A stretch of 64,000 nucleotides of DNA from Telopea speciosissima (GCF_018873765.1 NC_057925.1:11853568-11917567); one strand, 5' to 3'. Positions 22,985 to 34,703 are shown, counted from the first letter of the stretch. Made by a program: numbers and translations. The notes: generated from the letters alone by a model not told the origin.

Positions 22985-23560
22985 TTGGCTTTATGTCAAA
23001 GTTTTAACTTAAATTCAGTTACATACTTTTGCATGCCCTCACATATATTTCTATGCACTTCTTTTGAATTCTTGGATTTTCAATGTTTTTGTTTTGCCAT
23101 GTGGCTCACCTAGGTTAGGTTAAAACTTGACATTGAACAAGGAACCTTGGAATCTATGGATGCTTTTGGTATGCATTCTTGATCAGTACTGAATTCCAAT
23201 AAATCATATCAAGCACAACCTTAATTTCAAAACGTCTACTAAGTGATACCATCCTCTTTCAAAGTATAATTGTATAGTTCATTCTCTTTAACCACAATTT
23301 AGAATTGAGATCTTTATGAGGGCGGGGTGCTCGGGACTCCAAAAATGTTAAGAATAAAAAGTTGAGATGATGAATATACGTTAGATAATGGGTCCGGATG
23401 TTTAAGATCATGGGTGAAAAGCTAAGGCTATGTTTTGTATGATTTATTGGACTGCATGGCAAGAATGCAATCCAAACATTGATTAGAGATCTTTTCCTGC
23501 ATCTACCAAACCAGGAATCGTACTCCCACGATTAGATATTATAAACTTTTTTTAAGTGAC
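22985..23560 (-). repeat. UGT downstream flank block A, with MITE at 23161-23480
   Basis: The words gaattcttggattttcaatg, aacttgacattgaacaag, accttggaatctat and tcttttcctgcatctaccaa recur in order at 38815-39060 and inverted at 62585-62840. In this copy the block is split at 23160 by a 320 bp MITE. Its ends, tgcttttggtatgcattcttg and the inverse of aatgtttggattgcattcttg, are inverted over about 50 bp. Confidence 0.75.
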
Positions 23561-23601
23561 TACAAACTTTAGATATTATAGATTTAAAATGAGTTTGGTT
23601 C

Positions 23602-23759
23602 CTTTGCACGTACGTGCAGGTGCACGTACATGTGAGAGGCAACCACTGAACTGCGTGTCTTATTTTTACCATTTACAAAGGGAGGAGGGATATTTATGAA
23701 AACAAATAAACATGTAATTGACTATGAGATGTAGGTTCACTTGCACGTATGTGCAGATG
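23602..23759. mobile_element. Foldback MITE just 3' of a UGT
   Basis: Arms tttgcacgtacgtgcaggtg and cacttgcacgtatgtgcagat are inverted, separated by an AT-rich loop. It ends about 35 bp from the UGT stop codon and probably lies in its 3' UTR. Confidence 0.6.
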
Positions 23760-23792
23760 ATCAATTCTGCACAGCCACGACAATTGGATCTG

Positions 23793-25211
23793 TCATCCCC
23801 GATTCCATGACTCGGCAAGCTCTGTAAAAGCAACCCGAGAGGACCCACCCTCCGCCCACGCAGCCAAAGCCTTCTCCTTCATCTCTTGACAGCTTTTGCT
23901 AATCTCTCTCATCTCCTCCGAGTCCAGCAGCATTCTGACTCGCTTCTCAACCTCGGCAGCAATCACAAACCCATCCTCCTCCTCCGCCTCCATTGGCAAC
24001 GCTACCCTCATCTCCTCCACCAAAACCTCCTTATTCATATGCTGCTCTGCATAGAGCGGCCACGCCACCATTGGCACCGCAGCGCAGACTGCTTCCAACA
24101 CCGAGTTCCACCCGCAATGAGTCACGAATCCACCTACCGCTTCTCTATTCAACACCTCCACCTGCGGCGCCCATGATTTCACCACCAAACCCCTGTCGCT
24201 GGTCCGCTCCAGAAACCCCTCCGGCATCACAGCTTCAAGATCGAAATCCATGGCAGACAGCTGCATTTTACCACCGCCGATTGGTGGAGGGTTCTTCACC
24301 ACCCACAAGAACCTTTGTCCACTCCTCTCAAGCCCAACGGCGATCTCTGCAATCTGCTTCACCGAAAACACGCCTAGGCTGCCAAAACACAAGAAAATTA
24401 CGCTCCGACTCGGTTGCTTATCAAGCCAGGACAAACAATCGGCGGCACTATATTGATCTTTGGGTTCTGCAAGCAATGGTCCAACACAGAAAATGGCCGG
24501 CGCTTGATTCCTGACCGCATTGATTGCTTTTGGCTCTAGTGCCTCAATGGTATTTGTTATAATTCCCTTTGATTTGAGGAGATTCTTACCCAGATCCAGC
24601 ATCTTATCGTAAACCTGGTTAGTCCGATCGAGTAAAGATGACCCCATTTGTGAAGCTCGAAGTGGGGGCAATCCTGGGATTTGGATAACAGTAGTGTTGC
24701 CAAGCTCACTGAAGCTCTTGTTCGTCTGGTTATGGAGGTTTGGGAGGTGAAGCATCATTGCAACAGTAGAGGCGCCATTGGGAAAGTAGTAGTAAAGAGG
24801 GATGTTCAGCTCAGTGGCAACAGGGGAGGCTGGGTGACAGAAGAAATCAATCACAAGGGCAGCAACAGAGGAGGTTTCAGAGATGGTTTGAAGGGTTTGG
24901 AGAAGGTTTGCGTTATTGAGGCGAATTGATTCGAGGGGTATTGCGACCGGGTGGATAGTTGGTGATGGTGGAAGAGAAGGAGGGTTGGGAAGAGCAGGGA
25001 AGCGATGGAAGGTTATTGATGGGTCTGTGAGTGAGACATGATCAATGTAAAGATTGATGGCGGCGCTGTTAAAAGAGTTGCCTGAAATGAGGACTGTGAG
25101 GGATAAACGATGGTTGTAGTGGCAGATGATACGCTTGCCCAGCTCAACCATAGAGACTAGATGGCCGATTGCAGGGAATGGATAGAGAACTATAGTGTCC
25201 TTCATTTCCAT
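23793..25211 (-). CDS. UGT88-like UDP-glucose:acceptor glycosyltransferase (472 aa, intronless)
   Basis: A full-length family-1 (GT-B fold) glycosyltransferase, presumably cytosolic. The N-terminal acceptor domain has the catalytic His17 (PAIGHL) and its partner Asp122 (VIDFF). The C-terminal domain has the FLCFGS motif (273-278) and a 44-residue PSPG box at 347-390 (WAPQ ... HCGWNS ... AEQ). Trp at PSPG position 22 and Gln at 44 favour UDP-glucose; UGT88D glucuronosyltransferases have Arg at 22. Its relatives glucosylate flavonoids, chalcones, anthocyanidins or simple phenols; the acceptor cannot be told here. Oddity: the normally fixed Gly of the GVPM motif in the PSPG box is Ala378 (CAAVPM). 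It is about nine-tenths identical to the gene at 39685. The start is the first Met; Met3 is possible. Confidence 0.95.
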   Translation of the reverse strand: MEMKDTIVLYPFPAIGHLVSMVELGKRIICHYNHRLSLTVLISGNSFNSAAINLYIDHVSLTDPSITFHRFPALPNPPSLPPSPTIHPVAIPLESIRLNNANLLQTLQTISETSSVAALVIDFFCHPASPVATELNIPLYYYFPNGASTVAMMLHLPNLHNQTNKSFSELGNTTVIQIPGLPPLRASQMGSSLLDRTNQVYDKMLDLGKNLLKSKGIITNTIEALEPKAINAVRNQAPAIFCVGPLLAEPKDQYSAADCLSWLDKQPSRSVIFLCFGSLGVFSVKQIAEIAVGLERSGQRFLWVVKNPPPIGGGKMQLSAMDFDLEAVMPEGFLERTSDRGLVVKSWAPQVEVLNREAVGGFVTHCGWNSVLEAVCAAVPMVAWPLYAEQHMNKEVLVEEMRVALPMEAEEEDGFVIAAEVEKRVRMLLDSEEMREISKSCQEMKEKALAAWAEGGSSRVAFTELAESWNRG

Positions 25212-25324
25212 CTCCGATATCCCGATCGTCTCAGAATCAAGGAGCGCAAGACAATGGACTGAGAAGAACTAGAAATGTCAAATAGGAATGATTTTGCTGT
25301 AGGAAATTTGATTCATGATACAAG

Positions 25325-25334
25325 TAATTTATAG
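25325..25334 (-). promoter_or_regulatory. TATA box of the UGT at 23793-25211
   Basis: The minus strand reads CTATAAATTA about 115 bp upstream of the ATG. The same word in the same context is found twice upstream of the UGT at 39685-41109, and once in a gene-less copy at about 26748. Confidence 0.6.
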
Positions 25335-25445
25335 GAAACGGAGAGGGTATTGTACTATTGTGAGTCCTTGACTTGCAATGAAAAAGAAAGTCTTTCATTG
25401 TGGATCATACTTTTCTCTCTCTGGTAGGAATGTTTTTATTATTAA

Positions 25446-25617
25446 GGGAAAAAGTACTCTCTCCGGGAGTGTGGCCTATGCTGCAAGTAGTCCCATGAGT
25501 CTATCTCTCTCTTTCCCATGTGAAAAGACACCTCTGCCTCTTTATTTTAATGAAGAGAGAGATAGACACATGGGAGTGCTGACGTAGACCATACTCCCAT
25601 ACAGAAAATTGCTTCCC
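25446..25617. mobile_element. Foldback MITE (GGGAAAAAG / CTATCTCTC family)
   Basis: The arms are gggaaaaagtactctctccg and its inverse, with cccatgagtctatctctctc facing gagagagatagacacatggg. It is flanked by tattattaa and cattattaa (8 of 9). It lies about 235 bp upstream of the UGT start. Confidence 0.8.
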
Positions 25618-25671
25618 CATTATTAATTATTACATTTGTTACCTTTGTCATCAAAAAAAAAAAAAAAAAAA

Positions 25672-25852
25672 GAATGCTACCTGGTCGCGTAGGTGCGCAG
25701 CCCCTGTGCCCAGACAAAGGATCGTGCGACATGACTGTTGCACCATCAGGGATTTCTGTTTTTTTTTTTCATGAGAGCGCAATAATCATTTTGTGTGGCC
25801 CTGTGTCTAGGCACAGGGGCCGTGCGCCGAACGTGATCAGATAGGGATGAGG
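25672..25852. mobile_element. Foldback MITE (GTGCGCAGCCCCTGTGCC family)
   Basis: Arms gtgcgcagcccctgtgcccag and ctaggcacaggggccgtgcgc are inverted around a loop with poly-T. Related arms occur at 57793-57950 and 29743-29900. Exact ends are uncertain. Confidence 0.65.
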
Positions 25853-26109
25853 GACTATGTAATGTACACGATCATGCCCATCCAACGGTTGAAAGCCCGA
25901 TCATGTACCATGCACGGCTGTGTGCGAAACTCTCCTATTCTCCTAATATAATATTTATTTTTTTCTTTTATTCATCTCTCATTCTTATTTTTTACTTTAC
26001 CTTTAAATCTACATCAAAGTATGTATTGAAATGATCTAACTCCATATTGCATAACAATGATATATCGTACAATTAATGTTTATATTTAATTTTAGAAAAA
26101 AAATTTTAG

Positions 26110-27200
26110 GTGGGGCAAGGTGGACCTTGGGCAAGCAGGGCCAATGGGAGTGTGCACAAAGTATTTACAAGGTTGGTGTTTCTGTCTTTTATGGAGCAGG
26201 GCAGTCATTTCGTCCCCCCTTTGTGTTTGGGCGCAAGGGCCATGCTCCCCCTCATAAACCATATTCCCTTAATTTTAATGTCCACACTGATACTGTAAAT
26301 CATATATGGTACATAATCTTTAAAATGCATCACTGAATTATTGAACTAATTAAAACATCAACTTATTTAAGTACATACCTAGTTTAAATTAATACATAAA
26401 CCGAAATGCTATGTAAAATTGGTCAATCTATATCACATACATCAAATACCATACCTTGTTGGATTTTTATTTTTTGGGGGTTAATACTTTGTCGGACTTT
26501 TTGAAGATGGTCATGTGGATGTTAGAATGGAATATAAACATTAAAAGAATATTATGGTATTAACAACTATGTAATATATAGTTAGATCATCTTAATATGT
26601 AATAATTAAATGGTAGATTTAAAAGTGAAATGTAAAAATAATGAAAATGTGTCATTCAGGGGTGATCATAGCATTTTAAAAAACCATGGAAAAAGAAGTG
26701 TTGTTAGAAAATAGGGTACCAAATCAAAATTTGATACATAATAAAACTAATTTATAGGAAATGGAGAGGGATATGCGAGTCTATGACTTGCAAACTATTA
26801 TATGTAATCGTTACTTACATTTTAAGAAAGTGTCCGGCCCTCTTGTGTTCCCATTCTAGCCCATCCGTGGGTCCTTTCCTAAGCCCTCTACGGGTCCCCT
26901 CCATGGCTCTGGTGGACACTTTACACATTAAAAAAAAAATAAAATAAAATAAAATAAAATAAAATAAAAATTATAATTATAATAAAGGAAAAAACGAAAA
27001 AAAGAAAGTCTGTGACTTGTAACGTATGCCTAAATAACAAAATGGGAAAATTTTGTCACACTAAATTTAACCTATATTTGCTTAAATTCTCCTAATATAA
27101 TTAATTTTTCCTTCATTCATATCTAATTCGCTATTGCATTTTAAAATATTTAAATTATTCATCAATGTCATGTTTTTGGCAAAAGTCTCATATTAGATCC
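26110..27200. repeat. Duplicated UGT upstream flank, including a gene-less promoter copy
   Basis: 26202-26390 (gcagtcatttcg, ctttgtgtttgggcgcaagg, ttaatgtccaca, gaattattgaactaatt) pairs with 57895-58085 upstream of the UGT at 54303. 26740-27130 (actaatttataggaaatgga, gagtctatgacttgcaa, actaaatttaacctatattt) pairs with the proximal promoters at 25323 and 41286 and with 42063-42150. No UGT lies next to this promoter copy. A short AATAA repeat is at 26931-26970. Confidence 0.65.
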
Positions 27201-28059
27201 TGATCCGATCCGATACCAAAATTACGAACCATGATTACGTGGGAAGTAATTGGAGAAAACGTGCGAAGAAAAAAACTCCCCAAAATATAAAAATCCCTTC
27301 TAAGTTATGAAAAAACAATAGATGTGATTTCATCAGTTTTTTTTTGGTAAAGGAGAATTTATTGATCTTGGGGGCATGAAAAGCACATGGCTTTGTCGAC
27401 AGCATGTAAGACAACTAGATAAGTTGGCCATACTCTATTCCTTGGCTTCATGAACTTGTTGTAAATTTACATGTCACCTCATATACATCTCTCTCTGTCT
27501 CTCTCATGAGTAATGCACTCTTGCTTCAATTCATTGACCTTTACCATGACATCTAAGACGACAGGATGAAGATAGAGCCTCGAGGGTTCGTAGTTTCTTG
27601 GCCTTCCTCCCTTCCCAATATATGTGGTTCCTATTCAATGAATCAGTGTGACTACAAACAATTCAGAATTATTACAATAATCATGAAATGCAAAGAACCG
27701 TAAATTGTTTTAGATCTTGTATATATATGTAATTGGGATTTGGATCCTCTGCTACCGCCTGCCTGTGCGGCCGGTGTGCGGCCTTACACAGGTATGGACA
27801 AAATGACCGTTCTACCCACTGTCCGAGCACCCTGCCTAGATGGGTCTATGTCCACACCTTGTCTGTGTGAGACTGCACGCCGGCCACACGTGCAAACGGT
27901 AACAGTGGATCCCGATTGATGTAACTAAGAATTCTATTAGGAGAGATGTATATAATTGATGCGTGCAAGAAGTCTAACGGATGTAGTGTAAATGGAGGAG
28001 TTTTGGGGGATATCTAATTGTTAGAGAATCAATGTTCTAATGGTAATGAAAGGTAGGAA
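27201..28059. other. Gene-free stretch with possible LINE tail and a foldback MITE
   Basis: At 27337-27620 a T-run is followed by aggagaatttattgatcttg and related text, similar in layout to the LINE tails at 947 and 60981 (weak). The foldback MITE at 27735-27913 is listed separately. Confidence 0.35.
27735..27913. mobile_element. Foldback MITE with CCGGTGTGCGGCC arms
   Basis: Left arm gggatttggatcctctgcta and right arm cggtaacagtggatcccgat are inverted. Inside are tgtgcggccggtgtgcgg and its inverse. The core aaatgaccgttctacccac recalls those of other foldbacks here. Confidence 0.75.
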
Positions 28060-29345
28060 TGTGATAAGAATAATTTAAAAATAAAACTAGAAGAAAAAAA
28101 CATGAACAATAGGGAGAGAAAGAGAGAAAATAGGTAAAAATATAATAAAGAGGGAGATAGGAAATATGGGAGAGAAAATAATGAATTTGGCTTTATTGAC
28201 GAAGCATTGCATCTAGGTTTGGGAGAGGAAGCCTTACCTCATGTGTTGGAGAGATAATTTAGCAATTTCAAGTTAATCTTCGTTGTTGTCTTTTGCTATT
28301 TAAATAGCTTATTAATAACTAACGCTCCACCATCTACACGACTCCACTTGCCCATCCACTTGCCCATTAATTACAGAAACTTCTACCAAGTAAAACTTAT
28401 AACTACTACTCATCTAAACATACAATAATAACTACTAATTAATTATTAAATATTAAATAACTACTAAATAAGATAAGCGTGGAGTACATAACAATCCTTC
28501 TTCCCAAAATTGGTTTTATCCTTAAGATCATTAAATTGTTGTAGAATTTAAATACTCCATGTTGTTTCAACCGATGATGCCAGGATTTCATATCGTAATA
28601 GGAAAAATCCAAATTAATGAATCAGGAATGGTATTCTTACAGTACGTCGATCTCATTGCAGGAAATGTTATCACCTTGAAGGAAGTGGTGCTTGAGTTGT
28701 ATTACTTCAGATTCTTCTTCTTCTTCTCTTTTCATCATTTTCTTCTTCTTTTTGGGTGCTGCTCTGTTTGCTCTTTTATGAAGGTTTCAATTGTCAACAA
28801 GGAGTTGAATTTGTCGGACAATACTAGCGTCTTTTTCATGATTTCACGCCAAATTTCTCACTTGAGGATCTTGAATTTTGTTGCAATTTTACTTCATAGT
28901 GTGTGCAATTCCCTGATTTTGATGCCAAATGATACGTGCACGGATAATCTAAAAATAAAATAAAAAAAAAAAAGAAAAGTAATAGGGAGAGAAAAAGAGA
29001 AAATAGATAAAAAGATATAATAAAGAGAAAGAGAGAAAATATTACAGAGACAATAGAGAGTTTGACTTTATTGACGAAGCCTTGTGTCTTGGCTTGGGAG
29101 AAGAAGCCTTACCTCATCTCTTTGAGAGATAATTTACCAATTTCAAGTTAATCTTCATTTCTGCCTTTTACTATTTAAATTGCTACATTTAAATAATAAC
29201 TAACACTCCACCATCTACACGATTCCACTTCTCCATTAATTACAATAACTCCTATCACATAAGCTAATAACTACTGCTCATCTCAACATACAATAATAAC
29301 TACTAAATAATTAGATAAACGTAGAATATGTAAAAGAATGGTTAT
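28060..29345 (-). mobile_element. TRIM-like LTR element fossil
   Basis: Two direct repeats of roughly 400-430 bp (about 28060-28500 and 28945-29345) share gctttattgacgaagc, gaagccttacctcat, agataattta, tttcaagttaatctt, ctccaccatctacacga and catacaataataactacta. They flank about 440 bp with no coding domain. Next to the right repeat a minus-strand stretch resembles the initiator-tRNA-Met primer site; beside the left one is a purine tract. This suggests a minus-strand terminal-repeat retrotransposon in miniature. The repeats look only about three quarters identical by eye, so the element is old. Confidence 0.65.
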
Positions 29346-29742
29346 AAGGTTTTAAAGCCTTGAGTTAACAGTAGGATTGGCCACCATGAATTTTGATCGA
29401 GCTGAAAATTGGATTGAATTGATCGAAATTGACGAAAAATGCCCAAGAAAGGATCATGAGAGGAGAAAAGAATTTTCCTTAGATACCAATTTTGTAGAGT
29501 TTTTTTTTGTTTTTAACTTTTTCTCAAAATCTTGCAAGACTAGTACTTACAAGAGGTAAGTTCATTTTCAAGGCTTTTGGGTACCAAAGGAAAGAGTTCA
29601 AAGAGATAAGAGTATTGCTCACTAGGTCACTCAAACCGATCATATGAGGGGAAATTGCGACAGTAAATGGAATGGAGATGCATTATTTAAAGAAAGTCCT
29701 TAGAAGTAGATACTCTTTTCTAATGATAAAAGAAAGGAGAAA
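29346..29742. other. Gene-free stretch
   Basis: No gene or clear repeat recognised. A small plus-strand frame at 29377-29559 has no recognisable features. Confidence 0.4.
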
Positions 29743-29900
29743 GTTTTCTATGGAGTGTACCCCCTGCGCCTAGACACATGGGGGTGAAATGATGGCACCA
29801 CCCCCCCATGAAATGCAAAATGATCCCTTGTTGATGCTTCTGTGAGCACTCCTATTAGCCCCCACACAGGTGTAGGAGCTGCACTCCCGGACAGAGAAAA
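29743..29900. mobile_element. Foldback MITE
   Basis: Arms gttttctatggagtgtaccc and tgcactcccggacagagaaaa are inverted. Inner words gcgcctagacacatggggg and cccccacacaggtgtagg pair with each other. Confidence 0.65.
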
Positions 29901-30068
29901 TAAATAATATTCTTAGAGACCACTAGCCTCAACCTCTCACTCCTAGCCCTCCTAGAGAAATAGTGAACTAAACTCACAATGGATTCCCAATTGTGTCTTA
30001 ATTACAAATACATCACATTCCTTGATAAAATACTATCAAATAACAAGATGCCAAAATTCGAAAAAAAG

Positions 30069-30189
30069 ATTCTCTCCAACCACTCATCCAATGGCAGCAA
30101 GGACTTGGACACACATCTCCAAGTGTTTGCAGGTGTTGGGATGCATGTTCGAGTCCTTCCAGCCGTTGGATGGGTGGTTGGAGAGGACT
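30069..30189. mobile_element. Foldback MITE, high-identity hairpin
   Basis: Arms ttctctccaaccactcatcc and ggatgggtggttggagagga are inverted over about 50 bp with few mismatches (ccaatggcagcaaggacttg against the inverse of gagtccttccagccgttgg). Confidence 0.75.
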
Positions 30190-30309
30190 TGAACACCCAA
30201 GTAGTTGGCAATGATTCGGATCCCCAAAAGTCCCGTGGCCATACCACTTTCATAGTCTTCAGCAATAGACCAGTGAAGTGATCGGATCCAGACCATTCTT
30301 CTATGGACG

Positions 30310-30530
30310 TACAATCCAACAACGCTACTCCTTTGATCCCTTGAGAAGTCCACTAGCTTCAGCCTCTATAGTCTCACTTCCTGTCATACCAAAACCAAAG
30401 CCAGTAAATATAAACTGATTTCTAGAAACACAACTCGCCCAACTGGCCTCCTTAGTTACTGGATCATAGGTACCTTCAAAGTGTAATCTATGGTATAGTC
30501 AAGTCTGTAATACTAGGACTCCACAAGGAA
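30310..30530 (-). mobile_element. L1-type LINE RNase H fragment
   Basis: On the minus strand a short frame reads SGFGFGMTGSETIEAEASGL, with the GSETIEAEA signature of the RNase H-like domain at the C-terminus of plant L1 elements. It is 5'- and 3'-truncated. Confidence 0.45.
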
Positions 30531-30619
30531 GAGATAGGAAAGAACAAGAAATAGGAAAATTATTAGTAGGGGATAATTTAATAATATCTCTTAGGCCTAG
30601 TTTTTCTTATGTTAGATTT

Positions 30620-31962
30620 TTGTAGGTCCCTCGTCGGTTAAACAAGGAAGCTCAATTGTTGTCGATTACAGTGAGACATATAGTCCCGTTATTAAGCCGA
30701 CCAATATTAGGGTTGTACTAACCCTTGCCATTTCTAAAAGATGGTCTATTCGCTAGCTCGATGTCCACAATACATTCTTCCATGGGATGCTCACTGAGGA
30801 AGTCTATATGACACAACCACAAGGTTTCATTGACCCCTCTTGTTCTAGCCATGTATGTTGTCCCTCGTGACTTGGGTTAGCTTCATTTTTTCTAGGTCTT
30901 GAAGCCTCTCCCACCTCTGCAGGACTCTTCCTTTCCCAGCACATGTATATTCAGGATCTATTGGTTCACACCAAAATGGATGGTGCCAAGGGCCTCTCCA
31001 CGCCTACCGCCACTAGTACTAAACTTTCTAAGTTCAATGGGGCTCCGCTTACGGATATCACTCAGTATCGTACGAAGTGCTGTCGGCGCTCTTCAATATG
31101 CCACCATCACCCGTCCTGACATTGCGTATTCGGTTAACAAGGTTTCCCAGTTTATGCATTCCCCTACTGCTGAGCATTGGACTATGGTCAAATGGATCCT
31201 GCATTATCTCAAGCATACCATTCACTATGGTCTTCAGATCCGTCATCCTTGGATCTTACATTGACAACCTATTCCAATATCGATTGGGCTAGGTGCCCTG
31301 ACTAGCGCTCCACTATTGGATTTTGTGTCTTTCTTGGTTCGAATTTAATTTCTTGGAGTTCAAAGAAACAAAGCACCATCACTCGGTCCAACACTGAGTC
31401 CGAATATGGGGGCCTCTCCTCTGTTGCAGCCGAATTCACTTGGCTTTGTCACGTACTTCAAGACCTTCACTTGCCTCTCACTCGACCAGTGATACTCTGG
31501 TGTGACAATCTTGGTGCAACTTATCTCACTGTCAATCCGAAGTTCCATACCCGCACCAAACATATTGAGATCGACTTTTACTTTGTTTGAGAAAGATCAC
31601 CAACAAAGACTTGGAGGTTCGTTGTATTTCCACTGTGGATCAACTGGCCGATATACTAACCAAACCGCTTGGTACCCCAAGCTTGCTACTTTCCGTTCCC
31701 AGCTCACTGTGACTCCTTCACCGCTTCGCTTGCGGGGGCGTGATATGATAGACGAAGGCTAACCGTTACACTTGGTTAGTTCTAATTCTTCAGCTAGTGT
31801 ATTCATATTCAAACTCTTAAGTGTTTTTCACATGTAACCCTATTATCACATGTAATCCTTATCTCCTATATTTTCTCCTTATATAGCTCACTTGAGAGCA
31901 CATTACAGACAATACAAATACCAGGACTGATCACAAAGAGAAGTGACAGGATCGTGTTCATC
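30620..31962 (+). mobile_element. Ty1/copia retrotransposon fossil (reverse transcriptase/RNase H end and 3' LTR-like end)
   Basis: Plus-strand segments match the late part of a copia polyprotein: reverse transcriptase words near 30660-30840, the D-A-Y-S-V-N-type link near 31120, and RNase H words near 31330-31580. A purine-rich tract (gcgggggcgtg) at 31731-31741 precedes a TG start of what may be the 3' LTR, to about 31962. The element is truncated at its 5' side and heavily broken (roughly ten or more lesions), so it is old. No 5' LTR is seen. Confidence 0.8.
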
Positions 31963-34379
31963 AATTGTTCTTAGCTTTTGGTGGCTTCCTCCACCTCCCT
32001 GTCTTGTATCTCCTGTGTTGTCTCGCAAACATTTTCGTTCTAATTTTAATAATAGCTTTGAGTGAGTATTAACGTTTAAAACTAAACGGCAGTTAGTTTG
32101 ATGGACTAATTTACTTACTTTCAATAGATTACGGGGTGTGTTTAAAAGATTTTAAAGATGAGGGGGTGTACATGAAAACAGATCATAGATGAGGGGGTGC
32201 CCCCCTTTTTTTATTTATTTAAATTCCATCTTCAAGAGAAGAGGAAGGTATATGTCAATTGTCAAACGCAAGTCTGTGATTTGGTTTGGAACAGTTAAAT
32301 TCAAAGAGGGGATTTTAAAGTAGAAAAGCCAGCTTCACCGGAAAAGCTTAATGATTGAAAGATGAGAGAACAAAACTAAAGATGGAGCAGTTGGGTCTCT
32401 CGCAAACATAGATGGAAATAGAATGGGATTTGGAGCACTTGATGAAAGAAATTTTTTTGGGTTCTTCTCATCTATTGTGTAAATCTGTGAGGACTTTGTT
32501 TTCAGTCAGCACTGGATGTTTTAGTTGCAGGTTTCGCTGTTTCGGAGCTCTCGTACATGATTTCAAACAAAAATAAAAGTAAGATTGATGTGAGCCGCTC
32601 AATTTCTTGTAGAACGATAATTCTTGTCTCAAGGGGAGGGGAGGGTTTATCTCTGTAGGGGTGTCAATCGGTCGGTCTGGGTCAGTTTCTGTCAGGCCTA
32701 ATCAGTTCGCAATACTTTAAGGATCGTGCACCGTGATTGACCCGTTTAAGTAATTGGTCTTCATAGGCTAGGCATGGTCCTATTCGTAAACAGTCATTTA
32801 GGTACCAGTCTACAATCGGTCTCGTACTACACAGGCTAAATGTGTCTATAAATGGACTAATACTAACTGGACAACAATAGGGCTATGCAAGTTTTGTCCA
32901 TATAGTTCCTAATGAGCTTTAATTATATGGCATGAAATAAGAACTTAGTTTCAGAAAATGTTTCTCACTGGGCTAATGACTAAATAAGTAAATCTCATAC
33001 ATTTGGAGTTTTATGGGCCTCAATCTCAATGGACATACCTATAGTGCCATTTCAAACAATATAAATGGCTTTGATTATATGTTCCATTTATTTTTTGCTC
33101 ATCGACTTCATAATGCATTAATATTTAATTTTTAATTCTATGTTTTTACATGACTCATGTCTTTTATATATAGCTTACATAATACGAAAAGATAAATTAA
33201 TCAAAGAGATTAAGAAATGGTATATTTGGAAGAAAATATGGAATTTAAGGGATAATTGGGCTAGAACAATAAATGGGCTTAAACACGTCAATCCTTAAAC
33301 ATGCCGGGCTCAGTCGGACGCCCATCGATCCATCCCCTTGCACCATGAACGACACATTTAACTAACACATCGAGCCAGTTTCGGGCTTTCACCAATCGGG
33401 AGAGGTTGGTCCTATCAGTGTGAGCTTAAAGAGAAGAAGGTTGCGGGTGGTAGGTGCAGATGGAACGGATTACATATTTACCATCAAGCATGGAGATCCC
33501 AAAAATGCATAGTTTCTCCTCCAAAAATGACATCTCTGGTCAAGGAACGGATTACATATTTACCTAAACAAGTAGGTCCATGAACGGATCCTACGTTAGC
33601 CCAAAGACGTTGGTCTCTAAGTAGAAAAATGGGATGGTGGTTAAATACTGTGTTATACCTTATAACATGTGGGTATGCCCTCATTTATAACTATGGTGGG
33701 ACCTTTGAGAAGGAAACCCACTAATTTGCCTCAATCTCACTTTCTCGAGATGGTATACCTCCTTGCATCCCGGAGTTCCATTGTAGGATGATTAGGATGC
33801 AAGACTGCAAGGCTGACAGACTTGTCCAACTCGACTTGTCCGGGCAAGGTATCAAGACTGGATCGGAAAGCCCAATAAAATCAATTGCATAAATATGGTC
33901 TTCTGTTTTGGTGATATGATTTGATTCGTCAGCATCCTTGACCGCGTCAAGTACCGGATCGGGTCATGAGGTATACAGTTGAAGTAGTGCAATCATGTGA
34001 TGGGGCATGCAACTAAATTGATAGGATTGAATAATATCCCCCAGGGATGGCCGTTATCCACATCATTGTTTACTTTATTGAAGCAACAATTATCCATTTT
34101 TCTTCTCTTTTTTGAGTTAAAAAGCTCTAGTAAATGAGCATGTAGTTTAGTTCATTTCGTTCCTCCCGGCGGAAGCCTATAAAATCAGTGCATGAACCTT
34201 TGTAAGGGGCATGGAATGCAAGAAGAGAGTAACGAGTTCCCAGGAGACGTATCAAAGGAATAGACATGACAGAACATTCCCTGCTCCATACCTTAAGAAA
34301 AGAAAACTTGAATCAGAACTACAGAGTGGCCTACGATCACCTAGTAGACTACCAGTTTTTATCTATTTACTTTTGCACC
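31963..34379. other. Gene-free stretch with possible hAT remnant
   Basis: No gene recognised. A hAT-like left end, taggggtgtcaatcggtcgg, is at 32656, and a weak inverse-like end lies near 33335. The target duplication is not matched. The rest is AT-rich, with no open frame of interest. Confidence 0.35.
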
Positions 34380-34703
34380 TGAGCGACTTTTGAACAAAGG
34401 CTTCGTAGCCCAGTTTCTTTCCTTGATGTGACAATATAAAATGACAATAAGGGGTACTGCCATTATATATATTTTCTCTCGCAAAAATAAAACTTGACAC
34501 ATCACTGTCAAATGCTTTATCCAACGAATTGGGACTTATCACTCCTTCGGCCGTGACGAGAACTGGAGGATCCAATCCAACAAAAATAGGAGCATTTGGA
34601 TCATTTCACAGGCGGGCTACGAGCTTCCTCCACGGCTGGAGGAGAGCCGAATACATGAATTGGTTGGAAAGTCAATACATAGCCAATTCATTTCATAAAA
34701 AAA
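34380..34703 (-). repeat. UGT downstream flank copy B, carrying a foldback MITE (34537-34657)
   Basis: The words attatatatattttctctcgc, aaaacttgacacatcac, aacgaattg and ggagagccgaatac match 39306-39640 downstream of the UGT at 39685, in the same order. The foldback within it (ggccgtgacgagaactggagg ... ctccacggctggaggagag) is at the same place in both copies, so it predates the duplication. The sequence is cut at 34703 by a MULE and resumes at 36372. Confidence 0.8.

Noticed and set aside
23886-24929. Long plus-strand frames opposite the UGT, and similar ones at 39954-40821 and 54503-54975
   Set aside because: They are antisense shadows of GC-rich UGT coding sequence and recur in every paralog.
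32656-33343. Complete hAT element
   Set aside because: Only the left end is convincing; the right end is weak and the 8 bp flanks do not match.
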